DNA of 48,437 bases from Planctomycetaceae bacterium (GCA_020850695.1 JADZEF010000117.1:1-48437); one strand, 5' to 3'. Shown: positions 7,770-17,121, numbered from the stretch's first letter. Notes: generated by a model from the sequence alone, not told the origin. Numbers and translations are program-made.

Positions 7770-8435
7770 CTAAACCTGGGCTCCGAGCAGCATCGTAATC
7801 CGCGGGTCGTACAGCCCCTCGGCGATGAGGGCCGCCCCTTCGAAGCTGTGGTGAGCGGTGTGCGAGTGCGGGATCGAAACGACCCTCGCACCCGCAGCAA
7901 CCCCCGCTCGCGTCCCCGCCTCGCTGTCTTCGAGGACGAGCATCTCGTGGGGTTCGACACCCAGCCGCGAGGCCGCCAGCAGGTAGATCTCGGGGTTCGG
8001 CTTGCCGTGCGTGACGTCCTCGGCCGCAAGCGTCATCGCGAACCGCGACTGCAGGTCGTAACGTCCGAGGAGGTCTTCGAGGTATCCGCGCCGAGACGAC
8101 GTGGCAACCCCCTTCGGCAGTTTGAGCGACTCGACCAGCGTGATGAAGTCGTGTAGCCCCGGCATCGGGCGGAGGTGCTCATCGAGCAGCCCGAAGAAGA
8201 TCTCGGTCGACTCGGCCAGCAGATGCTCGACAGATTCCTTCAGGGCCAGGCGTTCGACAAGGATCGTGAATCCTTCGTGGGGACGGCGGCCGATGATGGC
8301 CGTCATGATCTCCCGCGTCATCTCAATCCCGCGCCGCCTCAACAGCTCGGTGCCGGCCAGAAAGAAGACGTCTTCGGTATTGAACATCAGGCCGTCCAGA
8401 TCGAAGACGACCGCCCGGATCGGCGAAGCAGACAT
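7770..8435 (-). CDS. HAD-superfamily phosphatase/phosphomutase
   Basis: The 221-aa protein opens with IRAVVFDLDGLMFNTE, the HAD nucleophile motif DxD (FDLDG). It continues with a helical cap (residues about 16-85), ATSSRRGYLEDLL (motif II, Thr/Ser) and GKPNPEIYLLA (motif III Lys). The last acidic motif is VLEDSEAGTRAG (motif IV). This matches the beta-phosphoglucomutase/phosphoglycolate phosphatase-like subgroup, which hydrolyses or transfers phosphate on small metabolites in the cytoplasm. The start is the ATG at 8435; the open frame extends further upstream without homology. It is divergent from the radical SAM gene at 8577, with about 140 bp of shared upstream DNA. Exact substrate cannot be set. 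Confidence 0.9.
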   Translation of the reverse strand: MSASPIRAVVFDLDGLMFNTEDVFFLAGTELLRRRGIEMTREIMTAIIGRRPHEGFTILVERLALKESVEHLLAESTEIFFGLLDEHLRPMPGLHDFITLVESLKLPKGVATSSRRGYLEDLLGRYDLQSRFAMTLAAEDVTHGKPNPEIYLLAASRLGVEPHEMLVLEDSEAGTRAGVAAGARVVSIPHSHTAHHSFEGAALIAEGLYDPRITMLLGAQV

Positions 8436-8576
8436 GCGAGTCGAGGCCCGGCAGAACAGAATTGGGAATCGCTCCGACGGGCGGAGCGACGTCTCACGAG
8501 GGATCAGCCCGATGAATTGTAGAATGTGAGGGAGAGGGCTGCACGCTTTAGGAACGCCGGGCTTTGGATCAGAGCC

Positions 8577-9476
8577 ATGCCGGTTGATGTGACCCAGACG
8601 ACGATCGGGAACGTCCTGACCCGGACGACGGGATACCTGCGGACGGTGACGTCCCATTCGCTGCAGCCCTATCGCGGCTGCACCTTCGGCCGCGCGCTGT
8701 GCGGGGTGGGATGCTACGTGCGACACAACGGTCACATCCTGCGCGGACGCTCCTGGGGTGATTTCCTCGAAGTCCGCACCAACGCGGCCGAATCGTACCT
8801 CGCCCACTACGACCGCGAAGCCCGGTGGGCGCGTCAGTCGTCGTCGATCTACACCCAAGAGGAAGCGAGGAAGATCCGTCCGCTGCGGTTCTCGATTTTC
8901 TGCTCGAGTTCGACGGACCCCTTCCTTCCACAGGAATTCCAGTTCGGGATCACCCGCGCTATCCTCGAAGCCATGGTCGAGCGGCCACCGGATGAACTCG
9001 TGTTACAGACCCATTCGCACCGGGTGACGGCGTACCTCGACCTCTACCCCGCGCTGGCGAAACGCTGCGACCTGCGGTTCCACGTCTCCATCGAGAGCGA
9101 TCTTGATCGACTACCCGGTCTTCCGCCTCCCGCAAGCAGCGTCGAGAAGCGGTTCGCGGCGTGTGCGACATTGAAGGAAGCCGGGTTACGGACCATCGTC
9201 ACTGTGTCCCCGCTGCTTCCCATGGACGACGCCGAGCAGTTCTTCGCGCGAGTCGCCGAAGCGGCGGACGGAGTGGTGCTCGACCACTTCATTCAGGGGG
9301 ATGGGTCGGCGGATGGAAACCGCACGTTTCGCACGAGACTTCCGGAAGCCATGGCGCGCGTGAATGAATTCGCGACAGCCCTTGCCTATCGCGACCAGAT
9401 GGAGGCGATTGCGCGACGTCACCTGCCGGGACGGGTCGGTCTTGGCATCGATGGATTCGCCGGCCGGCTGACCTGA
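8577..9476 (+). CDS. Radical SAM protein, SPL-like, CX6CX3C variant
   Basis: The 299-aa protein resembles spore-photoproduct-lyase-like radical SAM proteins: LQPYRGC near residue 35, IFCSSSTDPFLPQE, LQTHSHRVTAYLDLY, FHVSIESD and VTVSPLLPMDD. The cysteines that should bind the cluster are C35, C42 and C46 in CTFGRALCGVGCYV, i.e. CX6CX3C rather than CX3CX2C. Related bacterial proteins with LCGVGCYV exist in my memory, so this may be a family trait. The reaction is unknown. ATG 8577 gives a typical start (MPVDVTQTTIGNVLTRTTGY); an in-frame start at 8526 is possible. The gene is divergent from the HAD gene and ends at a hairpin (9487-9509). No partner gene reveals the substrate. Confidence 0.85.
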   Translation: MPVDVTQTTIGNVLTRTTGYLRTVTSHSLQPYRGCTFGRALCGVGCYVRHNGHILRGRSWGDFLEVRTNAAESYLAHYDREARWARQSSSIYTQEEARKIRPLRFSIFCSSSTDPFLPQEFQFGITRAILEAMVERPPDELVLQTHSHRVTAYLDLYPALAKRCDLRFHVSIESDLDRLPGLPPPASSVEKRFAACATLKEAGLRTIVTVSPLLPMDDAEQFFARVAEAADGVVLDHFIQGDGSADGNRTFRTRLPEAMARVNEFATALAYRDQMEAIARRHLPGRVGLGIDGFAGRLT

Positions 9477-9486
9477 CTTAAATGGC

Positions 9487-9509
9487 GAGGGCGGCCTGTT
9501 GCCGCCCTC
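9487..9509. terminator. Hairpin between convergent genes
   Basis: A perfect 9-bp stem, GAGGGCGGC with GCCGCCCTC, encloses the loop CTGTT. It lies 10 bp after the radical SAM stop and 36 bp before the stop of the converging TPR gene. There is no strong U tract on either strand, so it is a weak bidirectional terminator candidate. Confidence 0.5.
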
Positions 9510-9545
9510 ATTCCCCCGTCGTCCGACCCGCGCCAATCGCACGGG

Positions 9546-9962
9546 TTAGAATCGACCGGTTTTCGTCTTGGCCGCGGGATCGACGATCTGGATGCTGATC
9601 ATGGGAGTTCCCGAGCCTTCTGGGGCCTGGGCGAACGATGCATCCGCTTCGACGTCCGCCGCATCGGCCTGGTCATTCTGGCCTTCGTGCCGGAAGCATT
9701 CTCCCAGCATTTTCCAGATGGGGGCGCTGAACGGGGCGGGAATCATCTTCGCCGCTCTTTCGAGCGGTTCGATGGCGTCGGTGTATTTTTCCTGCGCTTT
9801 GAGGGCCTTGCCGCGAAGGAACTGGGCGGGGGCGTCGAGCGGTCCGAAGTCGCCGATCAGGGCGAGTTCTTCAAGAGCCTGACGCGGCATTCCAAGGTCG
9901 AGATAACCATCCGCTGCGGCCAGACGGCGGATCAAGGTGCGGGGCGAAGGAGAGCGAGTCAT
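9546..9962 (-). CDS. Tetratricopeptide-repeat protein (138 aa)
   Basis: The 138-aa protein contains two to three TPR-like helix pairs: YLDLGMPRQALEELALIG, AQFLRGKALKAQEKYTDAIE and IWKMLGECFRHEGQNDQADA. The tail is polar. There is no signal peptide, so it should be cytoplasmic and act as a protein-binding adaptor. The start is ATG 9962, preceded on the minus strand by GAGGTG about five bases upstream, a usable ribosome site. It stands alone and converges on the radical SAM gene. The partner is unknown. Confidence 0.75.
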   Translation of the reverse strand: MTRSPSPRTLIRRLAAADGYLDLGMPRQALEELALIGDFGPLDAPAQFLRGKALKAQEKYTDAIEPLERAAKMIPAPFSAPIWKMLGECFRHEGQNDQADAADVEADASFAQAPEGSGTPMISIQIVDPAAKTKTGRF

Positions 9963-10308
9963 GACGGCACCTCAGCGCGTGAGCGATTTGACTTTCAAGA
10001 AGGAAGACACGGATCCAAAACAAGAGACACTGGCTTTGACGAAAAGTTCCTAGTGTGCTAAGGAAATCTACGCAAATGGGATGCCGGGGACCACAAGAAA
10101 TCGCCTCGGATTTAATAAGTGACGTGGGCTTAAGCCTTTGCGCCCGACTGCCGCTTTGACTGTCGATCCGGCGCTGCCAGAATGGCAGGATCCCATGTGC
10201 TTAAATCGATCAGGCCGAATCGAACTGATTCGGCCTGACGTCGAGTTGACATCACAGATTGTTGGCCGGCTGGCACGAATGCCATCGCGCCGCTTTCCCG
10301 CTGACCGC
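9963..10308. other. Intergenic stretch, one hairpin
   Basis: About 345 bp separate the TPR gene start from the stop of the phosphodiesterase-like gene. It holds the hairpin listed at 10211-10237 and must include the TPR gene promoter. No RNA gene, repeat or credible small coding frame was recognised. Confidence 0.5.
10211..10237 (-). terminator. Stem-loop downstream of phosphodiesterase gene
   Basis: A perfect 11-bp stem (CAGGCCGAATC / GATTCGGCCTG) has a 5-base loop GAACT. It lies about 70 bp after the stop of the minus-strand gene at 10309. The minus-strand sequence after it is ATCGATTTAAG, a poor U tract, so termination strength is uncertain. Confidence 0.55.
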
Positions 10309-11640
10309 TCAGGTCGACGCTCCGAAGTTCTCGAGAATGATGCGGGCGACGTCCGTGTCGCGCAGCAGCTTCGCATCCGGCCCGGGAAGTGACGCGGCGT
10401 CTGAGAGGACGGCCACGCCATGGCGATCGGGACCGGACGCCGGGAAGCCATGGGAGCCGCGGACCAGCGAAGCATTCAGCGGAATGGACTTCGTCGGCAT
10501 GTCGATAAAGAGCTCGACCGGGTCGTAGCCGGGCTTCTGGTGGATGTCGACCGTCCGGGCAAACTTCGGGGCCTTGGCGTCGTCAGTCCACCAGTAGTAG
10601 GCGAACCACTGGTCGGGCTTCGAGACGAGGACCACCTCGCCCGCGAGAGGCTGGTCGAGTCCATATTTCGCGCGTTCGGAGCCCGCGAGCACTTCGGCGA
10701 CGCTCTCGTCCTTCCGGAAGAGTTCCACGACGCGCGGCACATCGGCCGGATCTCTCACGAAAACGTGCGCCAGTTGATGATCGACCATCGCGAACGCCTT
10801 CGACTCGCCTGGAACCAGCAGCTCGCGGCCGTCATCGTCCTTCAGGCCCAGCAATCCCGCCTCGCGGAGCACGCGGTTCGGGTAACCGACGCCGCTCACT
10901 TCGGTGATGACGTATTCGCTGGCGGCCACCCACAGCACATCGGTCAAACCGGCGGACTGATAGCCGTCGATCAACTTGCCGATGACCGCATCGAGTTCGC
11001 CCAGCGCCGCAGTGGCCTGCGGGCTGTTGGGTCCGAACTTCTGCGCCGCGTAGTCGAGGTGCGGAAGGTAGATGTACGAAAACCGTGGTTTGAACCGCTT
11101 TGCGGCGACGATGGCCGAGTCGATGATCCAGGCGGTGGACTTGATGTTGGCCATTGGCCCCCAGAAGTTCATGAGGGGGAAATGCCCGAGGGCGTCGCGG
11201 AGCTCGCCGTAGAGTTCAGTCGGCTTCGTGTAGCACCAGAGCGATTCGCTTCCATCCGGGTTGTGGATCGGAGCCGGCGTGCAGATGTAGTCCGCTTTCG
11301 CTCCCTTGCTATGGAGCGGAAACCAGACGGCCGAGGTGAGGGCGGGATCGTGCTGGTGCAGCGTCTCCCAGATCTGCGGGGCCTGGATGACTTCGTTCCA
11401 GGCCGTCCACATTTCCACTTCGCCCTTGTCCCGCCAATAGAAGCCATTGGCGATGACGCGGTGCTGGTCAACGCCGACGCCCGTCGTGAGCGCGGCCTGC
11501 ACCGTGCAGGTCACGCAGGGAAAGGAAGGAACGATGCCGAGCGTCGCTCCCTTCTGACCAAGGGCCGCCAGGCGGGGCATGTGGGCGAGGTCGCTGGCGC
11601 GCAAGCCAGGGATCGACAGAAGGACCGCATATTGAGGCAT
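10309..11640 (-). CDS. Alkaline-phosphatase-family phosphodiesterase-like protein
   Basis: The 443-aa protein belongs to the type I phosphodiesterase/nucleotide pyrophosphatase group of the alkaline phosphatase superfamily. The nucleophile region is [16 protein letters not shown], with T44 as likely nucleophile, followed by [18 protein letters not shown]. Later blocks are [16 protein letters not shown] (metal ligands D, H) and HQLAHVFV. The N-terminal motif reads LLSIPGL where many relatives have an IDGL with a metal-binding Asp; subfamilies with VVGL there also exist. No signal peptide is visible, so it is probably cytoplasmic. It could hydrolyse a phosphodiester or phosphoanhydride. ATG 11640 is the natural start. 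It stands alone on the minus strand. Confidence 0.85.
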   Translation of the reverse strand: MPQYAVLLSIPGLRASDLAHMPRLAALGQKGATLGIVPSFPCVTCTVQAALTTGVGVDQHRVIANGFYWRDKGEVEMWTAWNEVIQAPQIWETLHQHDPALTSAVWFPLHSKGAKADYICTPAPIHNPDGSESLWCYTKPTELYGELRDALGHFPLMNFWGPMANIKSTAWIIDSAIVAAKRFKPRFSYIYLPHLDYAAQKFGPNSPQATAALGELDAVIGKLIDGYQSAGLTDVLWVAASEYVITEVSGVGYPNRVLREAGLLGLKDDDGRELLVPGESKAFAMVDHQLAHVFVRDPADVPRVVELFRKDESVAEVLAGSERAKYGLDQPLAGEVVLVSKPDQWFAYYWWTDDAKAPKFARTVDIHQKPGYDPVELFIDMPTKSIPLNASLVRGSHGFPASGPDRHGVAVLSDAASLPGPDAKLLRDTDVARIILENFGAST

Positions 11641-11715
11641 GGGACGCTTTCAACGAAGAACCCAGGCGCCGGGTGAGGGCCTGGGTCATGCTTCATGGAT
11701 CGGAAGGGAAACAAT

Positions 11716-12676
11716 TCAGCCGTGCGAACTGGAATCGTCAGCGTGGCCAGTACCGCTCGGTTCCGAAAGACACAAATGCTCCAGCATAGTCGCCGTCTGT
11801 TCGAGTTGCTCGACGGTCAGAAGATCGAGTGTCGCATCGGACGACTCGGGACGTCGCAAAAGACGTTCGAGCAGCCGGACCTTGTCCTTCAATGCGGTGA
11901 GCCTGGCTTCCGCCAAGCCCGTCGCCCGGCCTTCCGCCAATCCCCTCTCCAGTCCTCGACGGTCGGCCGTCGCCATCCGGGCGTTCTCTTCGCGAATCGC
12001 ACAAAGTCGCCGCTCGTACTCCTCGCGCTCGTCCGGATCGGACGACATCCGCTTCAATTCGCCGAACGCCTTCTGAAAGACAGGGTCTTCCTGGATCACC
12101 TCCGGAAACTGCGACATCTCGTGACCCTCCGCAAAGTTCGGGAAGAAAGACCAGCAGTCCAACTTCGCCGACGTCTCGACCGGCCGCTCCGACAGCTTGC
12201 ACAACTCAATCGTATGAAATTCCAAGTCGTCGGTGAACCGGATTCCGTGTTCCCCATCCACTAGCCGAAACGTCAGGTGATAATCGAGGGCCTGCGGAAA
12301 CAGCGGCTCGCACAGGAAGGCGATGACGATCGTCGGCCGCAGTTGCGTAGTCCTGCCAGTCCTTCAACTGGCCGGCGTACGTCCTGGCCCCATTGAACAC
12401 GAGTCGTCGAACGAGTTCCTGGTGGGCGATCATCCGCATCTCGACCTGGAGCCACCGCTCCCGCTGGTCGCGGGCCCGAAGATCGACGATCGAGAGCTTG
12501 TCACCCTGGAAGTCGCGCAGGTTGAAGGGATCAAGCAACTCGACTTCGATAATCCGTTCGTCGGCGGAGGGATGCCGCCCGGCGTTCAACAGGTCGATGA
12601 GCAACTCCTTGTTCGACTCGACGCCGAACAGGCGCTTGAAGGCGAAGTCGACCCGCGGATCGATATCGAGCGGCAT
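11716..12676 (-). pseudogene. Rpn/PD-(D/E)XK nuclease-transposase, frameshifted
   Basis: The first frame starts MPLDIDPRVDFAFKRLFGVE and carries KLSIVDLRARDQRERWLQVEMR, the Asp...Glu-x-(Met) core of PD-(D/E)XK nuclease-family transposases. At about 12341-12345 a base is missing: translation in the next frame resumes the family as LRPTIVIAFLCEPLFPQALD, then YHLTFRLVDGEHGIRFTDDL and the helical C-terminus. The two halves are thus one gene broken by one indel. Rpn proteins promote recombination and cut DNA. The rest of the frame is undamaged, so the break may be recent or a sequencing error. A programmed frameshift is less likely: I see no clear slippery heptamer. Confidence 0.8.
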
Positions 12677-12762
12677 GAAAGTGTCTCGCCTTCCAGGTGA
12701 CATTCCGGAGGGAGGAGGCGCGGCGAAGAAACCAAAGGACATCTCTTCCCGATTCCGGCCAC

Positions 12763-12984
12763 TCAGCGACTGCCAGCCCGCACGACGATGGCCACCGTCC
12801 CTGTGAATGCGATCAACCCGATTGCCACGAGGGTGATCGAGAATGTCGCATTGTCCAAGACACTGCACACTCCGATGAACACGGCCACGAACGAGAACAA
12901 TACCCCGGCGCAGCCCACGAGCAGTAGAGCCCCTGCCGAGGGTTTCGCCGAAGTGTGATCAGCAGCGCGTGGCGGATCTGTCAT
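12763..12984 (-). CDS. Small two-helix membrane protein (73 aa)
   Basis: The 73-aa product has a short polar N-terminus and two transmembrane helices, ALLLVGCAGVLFSFVAVFIG and TFSITLVAIGLIAFTGTVAI. The C-terminus is short and basic (VVRAGSR). I do not recognise a family. The ATG at 12984 is preferred; an in-frame ATG at 12999 adds five residues. It lies just after the DUF1080 gene (stop at 12999) on the same strand, so it may be cotranscribed, and precedes the broken nuclease. Function is unknown. Confidence 0.5.
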   Translation of the reverse strand: MTDPPRAADHTSAKPSAGALLLVGCAGVLFSFVAVFIGVCSVLDNATFSITLVAIGLIAFTGTVAIVVRAGSR

Positions 12985-12998
12985 CGAATCTCGGCCCA

Positions 12999-13643
12999 TC
13001 AGTCGGCCAGCGGGCGGATCCGCAGGTTGCGGTAGTAGACGACGCTCATCGGGTCGTGGGCCTGGAGGGCGATGCTCCCCGAGCTGAGCTTGTGCGGGCC
13101 GGTGACCCCTTCCTGCTCAGTGAAGTCGACGACCGTTTCGCCGTTGATCTTCACGACGATGTTTTTCCCCTTGACGGTAATCGACTGCGTCCACCACTCG
13201 TTGTCCTTCGCCGGCGTCTTATACAGCTTGACGAAGTAATAGATGCTGCCGGTCTTCACCGGGTCCTTATGGGTGACGTTGACCTGCGACTCGTAGCCGA
13301 GGTCGGGCCAGCCGGTCTCCTGGAACTTGGTGTGAAAGAAGATCCCCGAGTTGCTCCCCGGCGTCGTCATCACTTCGGTCTTAAATTCGAAATTCTTGAA
13401 CTCCTTCTCGGTGAACAGGTGCGACCGCGGGCCGTTGGCGACGATCTTCCCATCCTCGATCTTCCACAGTCCCTTGTCCGAGATCTTCCAGCCGGTGAAG
13501 TCCTTTCCATTGAACAGGCTGATCCAGCCTTCGCCTTCATCTGTCTCGAGCGGCTTGGAATCCTCGGCGCGGGCGGCGTTCAACAGTCCCGGCAGCAGTC
13601 CGAACGTCAGGGCGAGAATCGCCAGCGGGGCAACACGGCGCAT
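12999..13643 (-). CDS. Secreted DUF1080 (3-keto-disaccharide hydrolase-like)
   Basis: The 214-aa protein has a signal peptide (MRRVAPLAILALTFGLLPGL, cleaved near ARA). A single DUF1080 domain follows: GWISLFNGKDFTGWK, IVANGPRSHLFTEKEF, FEFKTEVMTTPGSNSGIFFH, YESQV, and IALQAHDPMSVVYYRNLRI. The fold is a concanavalin-like beta sandwich; some members cleave 3-keto-glycosides, but most are untested. It acts outside the cytoplasm. ATG 13643 begins the signal peptide; the frame extends upstream without meaning. It is transcribed divergently from a second DUF1080 gene at 13913, so 270 bp between them should hold both promoters. Confidence 0.9.
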   Translation of the reverse strand: MRRVAPLAILALTFGLLPGLLNAARAEDSKPLETDEGEGWISLFNGKDFTGWKISDKGLWKIEDGKIVANGPRSHLFTEKEFKNFEFKTEVMTTPGSNSGIFFHTKFQETGWPDLGYESQVNVTHKDPVKTGSIYYFVKLYKTPAKDNEWWTQSITVKGKNIVVKINGETVVDFTEQEGVTGPHKLSSGSIALQAHDPMSVVYYRNLRIRPLAD

Positions 13644-13912
13644 GGTGCAGTCTCCTGGATGGGGTCGGTCGGCGAACCGGAATGATACCACGGTCGCCGG
13701 CATTCCGGCCTCGATTCAGGACGTGAAAATCCGGCCACATTCCGTGATCTGTTCGACAGCGGGTCGATTGCATCCTCGCACTGCGGGCTCGGTTGGCAGC
13801 CCGCACCATCATGAGTAGAGTGCCCAAGTGGTCGCGTCGTGGGACCCTGCCCGGGGGCACATGGCGCGACGTACGAATTGCTCGCCTGCATCTCACCTTT
13901 CTGGAGCGCTCC

Positions 13913-14626
13913 ATGATCGTTCGCTGGTTCGCCGTCACTGTGCTGGGCTTCGTCGTGCTGGCCGGCTCGGCCGGCGCGGAAGATAAACTGAACACCCCGC
14001 CGGAAGGCTTCAAAGCCCTGTTCAATGGAAAAGACTTGACGGGCTGGAAGGGATTGGTCGGCAATCCCAAGACTCGGGCGGCGATGAGCAAGGAGGACCT
14101 GGCCGAGAAGCAGAAGGTTGCGGACGAGAAGATGCGGGCCCATTGGAAGGCCGACGACGGGATCCTCGTGTTCGACGGGAAGGGAGACAGCCTCTGCACG
14201 GCCAAGGACTACGGCGACTTCGAGATGTACGTCGATTGGAAGATCGAAAAGAAAGGGGACAGCGGGATCTATCTCCGCGGCACCCCGCAGGTGCAGATCT
14301 GGGACTGCGACGAACCTTCCTACAAGCAGCACGGCGCCGAGAAGGGTTCCGGGTCGCTCTGGAACAACCAGAAGAATCCCCGATTCCCGCTGGTCCGGGC
14401 CGATAACCCCGTCGGCGAGTGGAACACGTTCCACATCAAGATGGTGGGGGACAAGGTGACGATCCACCTCAACGGCAAGCTCGTCGTCGACAACACGGTT
14501 CTCGAGAACTACTGGGAGCGCGACAAGCCCCTCTACGCGAAGGAACAGATCGAACTTCAGAACCACGGCAACACGCTCTACTTCCGGAATATCTACATCA
14601 AGGAACTGCCGTCCGAGACGAAGTGA
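13913..14626 (+). CDS. Secreted DUF1080 protein
   Basis: The 237-aa protein has a signal peptide (MIVRWFAVTVLGFVVLAGSA) and a DUF1080 domain: GFKALFNGKDLTGWKG, DDGILVFDGKGDSLCTAKDY, FEMYVDWKIEKKGDSGIYLR, QVQIWD and LYFRNIYIKELP. It differs from the divergent paralogue at 12999 by a charged insert (SKEDLAEKQKVADEKMRAHW) typical of one DUF1080 branch. Family role is carbohydrate-related, possibly hydrolysis of 3-keto-glycosides. The ATG at 13913 has GGAG seven bases upstream and begins the signal peptide. The gene ends in a clear intrinsic terminator (14678-14708). Confidence 0.92.
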   Translation: MIVRWFAVTVLGFVVLAGSAGAEDKLNTPPEGFKALFNGKDLTGWKGLVGNPKTRAAMSKEDLAEKQKVADEKMRAHWKADDGILVFDGKGDSLCTAKDYGDFEMYVDWKIEKKGDSGIYLRGTPQVQIWDCDEPSYKQHGAEKGSGSLWNNQKNPRFPLVRADNPVGEWNTFHIKMVGDKVTIHLNGKLVVDNTVLENYWERDKPLYAKEQIELQNHGNTLYFRNIYIKELPSETK

Positions 14627-14677
14627 GGGACGGACCGGCAGGCGTTCCGCCTCAGCCGCGATTCGAGTGAAAGCGAA

Positions 14678-14708
14678 AGGGCGATCCGGAAATGGATCGC
14701 CCTTTTTT
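14678..14708 (+). terminator. Rho-independent terminator after DUF1080 gene
   Basis: A perfect 10-bp stem AGGGCGATCC / GGATCGCCCT with loop GGAAAT is followed directly by six T residues. It lies about 50 bp after the DUF1080 stop. This is the clearest intrinsic terminator in the window. Confidence 0.92.
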
Positions 14709-14887
14709 CGTGTTCCGTGATATCCCGCCGCGGCCCACGCCTGATCCACTGAAACGAAACGCAAACCACTCGAATCGAAAGGATCTCGGACGCCGGAACA
14801 CGTGCCGGCGAAAGTGACCGCGGCCTGCGGAGTTCTTCGATCGGAGAAGTCGACGAGGAGCGATTCGGCTTGGGGTCCGATCGAGTG

Positions 14888-16840
14888 TCACACGGCTGGG
14901 GCGGGACTTCCCTTGGTCGCCGGCAGATGGCCGAGAATCGCCTTCAGTTCTTCTTCGCCGAGAGACTCTTTCTCGAGCAGCGCCTTGGCGAGGCTTTCCA
15001 GATCGGCCCGATGCTCGGCCAGCGTCTGGTGAGCCCGATCGGCGGCGGCCGTCAGGAACTTCTGCACTTCCTGGTCGATGATCCGCGTCGTCTCCTCGCT
15101 GAATTTCCGCTGCTCGTGGATCTCTTTCCCCAGGAAAGGATGATCCTCGCTCTGCGTGAAGGCGACGGGGCCGATGGCCTCGCTCATTCCCCAGTTGGAG
15201 ACCATGCGGCGAGCAAGGCTGGTCGCCTTGTTGAGGTCGTCCTCGGCCCCCGCGGAGTATTCATCGAAGATCAGCTTCTCCGCGGCTCGGCCCCCCATGA
15301 TGAACGTGAGCTGGGCGTGGAGCCGCTTTTCGCCGATGTTGTACCGGTCTTCATCCGGCAGGAGCTGCGTGACGCCGAGCGCCCGGCCGCGCGGAATGAT
15401 CGTCACTTTGTGCAGCGGATCGATGCCCGGGATGAGCCACGCGAGGAGCGCATGCCCCGCCTCATGGTAAGCGGTCATCTCGCGCTCGTGCTTGTTCATC
15501 TGCTCTTCGCGCTTCGGCCCCATCCGCACCTTGTCGCGGGCCTGCTCGAAGTCCTCCATCGTGACGGCGCTCTTCCCCTCGCGGGTGGCAAGAAGCGCGG
15601 CCTCGTTCACCAGGTTTCGCAGATCGGCCCCCGAGAAGCCGATCGACTGGGCGGCGACGCGGTCGAGGTCGACGTCGGCGGCCAGCGGGACCTTGCGGAC
15701 GTGGACCTTGAGGATCCCGACGCGTCCGACCTTGTTGGGACGATCGATGGTGACGTGGCGGTCGAAGCGGCCGGGGCGGAGGAGAGCGGGATCGAGCACG
15801 TCCGGCCGGTTGGTCGCCGCAATGACGATCACCGTCTCGCCCGGATTGAACCCGTCCATCTCGCTGAGGATCTGGTTGAGCGTCTGCTCGCGTTCATCGT
15901 GGCCGCCGCCAAGCCCCGTCCCGCGCATCCGTCCCACCGCATCGATCTCATCGATGAAGATGAGGCAGGGGGCATGATCCTTCGCCGTGCGGAACAGATC
16001 GCGGACGCGGCTGGCCCCGACGCCGACGAACATCTGGATGAACTCGGAGCCGTTGATTGAGAAGAACGGCACCCCCGCTTCGCCGGCGACCGCCCGGGCG
16101 AGCAGGGTCTTCCCTGTTCCCGGCGGCCCCATCAGAAGCACCCCCTTGGGAATCGTCGCGCCGAGCCGTTGGAACTTGGCAGGGTTCTTGAGGAACTCGA
16201 CGATCTCCGCAAGTTCCCGCTTGGCATTGTCCATGGCGGCGACGTCGTCAAACGTCGTCTGATGTGAAGACGGGCGGAACCGCTTCGCCGGACTGCGGAT
16301 GAAGTTTCCCATCATGCCGGTCTGGAATGGGTCGCCCGCGGTCCGCCGCATCATCAGAAATGCGAACATGAACAACAGGAGCGCCGGCCCGAGGAACCAG
16401 ATCAGCATCTGCGAGCCGAAACCGGTCCCGACTTCTTCCACGTCGAACGGGACTTTCTTCTCCTTAAGCAGTGGGATCAGCTCGCGATCTTCGATCTGCC
16501 GCGGCGGCAGGACGGTGTTGAACTTTTCCAGCAGCTTGGCCCCTTCCTTGTCGGGGTCGTTCGGACTCGACTTCCAGGCGCCCGTCAGCACCTCGTCGAA
16601 GACCTTGACCTCTTTGACATTCCCCAGTTCGAGCTGCTGGAGAAAGAAGGAATACTTGATCCGGTTGCCCGTATTCGACGGAGACTTCTGATAGAGGTAC
16701 AGGATCAGGATGCCGCCAAGGACCAGGATGAGCAGAAAGGGTCCGGCGAGCGGGAGGCGCGGCCCCTCCTCCGCATCGCCCACCGGCGGGCCTGGGGGTC
16801 GCGGTGGCGGGTTCTGCGAATCCTGGGGCTTCTCGGACAT
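14888..16840 (-). CDS. ftsH: ATP-dependent zinc metalloprotease FtsH
   Basis: The 650-aa membrane protease has a Pro-rich N-terminus, TM1 ([16 protein letters not shown], 35-50), an external FtsH domain (60-140) and TM2 ([20 protein letters not shown], 145-164). The AAA+ module has Walker A GPPGTGKT (238-245), Walker B LIFIDE (293-298) and the second region of homology with arginine finger near RPGRFD (355-360). The zinc site is HEAGH (459-463), with the third ligand likely in [10 protein letters not shown]. It degrades misfolded and regulatory membrane proteins at the inner membrane. ATG 16840 has AGGTG upstream; the open frame extends further but with no homology. No operon partner is visible. 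All key residues are intact. Confidence 0.97.
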   Translation of the reverse strand: MSEKPQDSQNPPPRPPGPPVGDAEEGPRLPLAGPFLLILVLGGILILYLYQKSPSNTGNRIKYSFFLQQLELGNVKEVKVFDEVLTGAWKSSPNDPDKEGAKLLEKFNTVLPPRQIEDRELIPLLKEKKVPFDVEEVGTGFGSQMLIWFLGPALLLFMFAFLMMRRTAGDPFQTGMMGNFIRSPAKRFRPSSHQTTFDDVAAMDNAKRELAEIVEFLKNPAKFQRLGATIPKGVLLMGPPGTGKTLLARAVAGEAGVPFFSINGSEFIQMFVGVGASRVRDLFRTAKDHAPCLIFIDEIDAVGRMRGTGLGGGHDEREQTLNQILSEMDGFNPGETVIVIAATNRPDVLDPALLRPGRFDRHVTIDRPNKVGRVGILKVHVRKVPLAADVDLDRVAAQSIGFSGADLRNLVNEAALLATREGKSAVTMEDFEQARDKVRMGPKREEQMNKHEREMTAYHEAGHALLAWLIPGIDPLHKVTIIPRGRALGVTQLLPDEDRYNIGEKRLHAQLTFIMGGRAAEKLIFDEYSAGAEDDLNKATSLARRMVSNWGMSEAIGPVAFTQSEDHPFLGKEIHEQRKFSEETTRIIDQEVQKFLTAAADRAHQTLAEHRADLESLAKALLEKESLGEEELKAILGHLPATKGSPAPAV

Positions 16841-16951
16841 GACACCTCGAGGGGGTGCGGCAAGTACAAGCGGCGAAATGAATTTTGGCTGAAGGGTACA
16901 CAACCGCACGCGGGGGGACAATGCGCGGCTCACGCCTTGAGACAAGTCATT

Positions 16952-17109
16952 TTAACGCAAAGACGCGAAGGGTCGCAAAGAAACGCAAAGTGAAAGGCTA
17001 TGGTCGGCAGAAGAGGCCGCGGCATCATTTTCTGCGCCAATTGACTCTCACTGGGTCTCTTTATGCCTCTTCTTTGCGTGCCTTTGCGATCCTTGCGCCT
17101 TTGCGTTAA
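16952..17109. mobile_element. 158-bp TTAA-ended inverted-repeat element (MITE-like)
   Basis: The element begins TTAACGCAAAGACGCGAAGG and ends with the reverse complement of a near copy, CTTTGCGTTAA. The terminal inverted repeats extend about 38 bp, made of short GCAAAG units. Internal DNA codes for nothing recognisable. It lies between ftsH and the DUF1501 gene. Similar NAKTRR-type repeats occur in many bacterial genomes. The TTAA ends could be a target-site duplication. Confidence 0.7.
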
Positions 17110-17121
17110 GTGCCTTCCGCA

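Noticed and set aside
9963..10308. tRNA or other small RNA gene in the gap
   Set aside because: No cloverleaf, CCA end or conserved arm was found; only a terminator-like hairpin is present.
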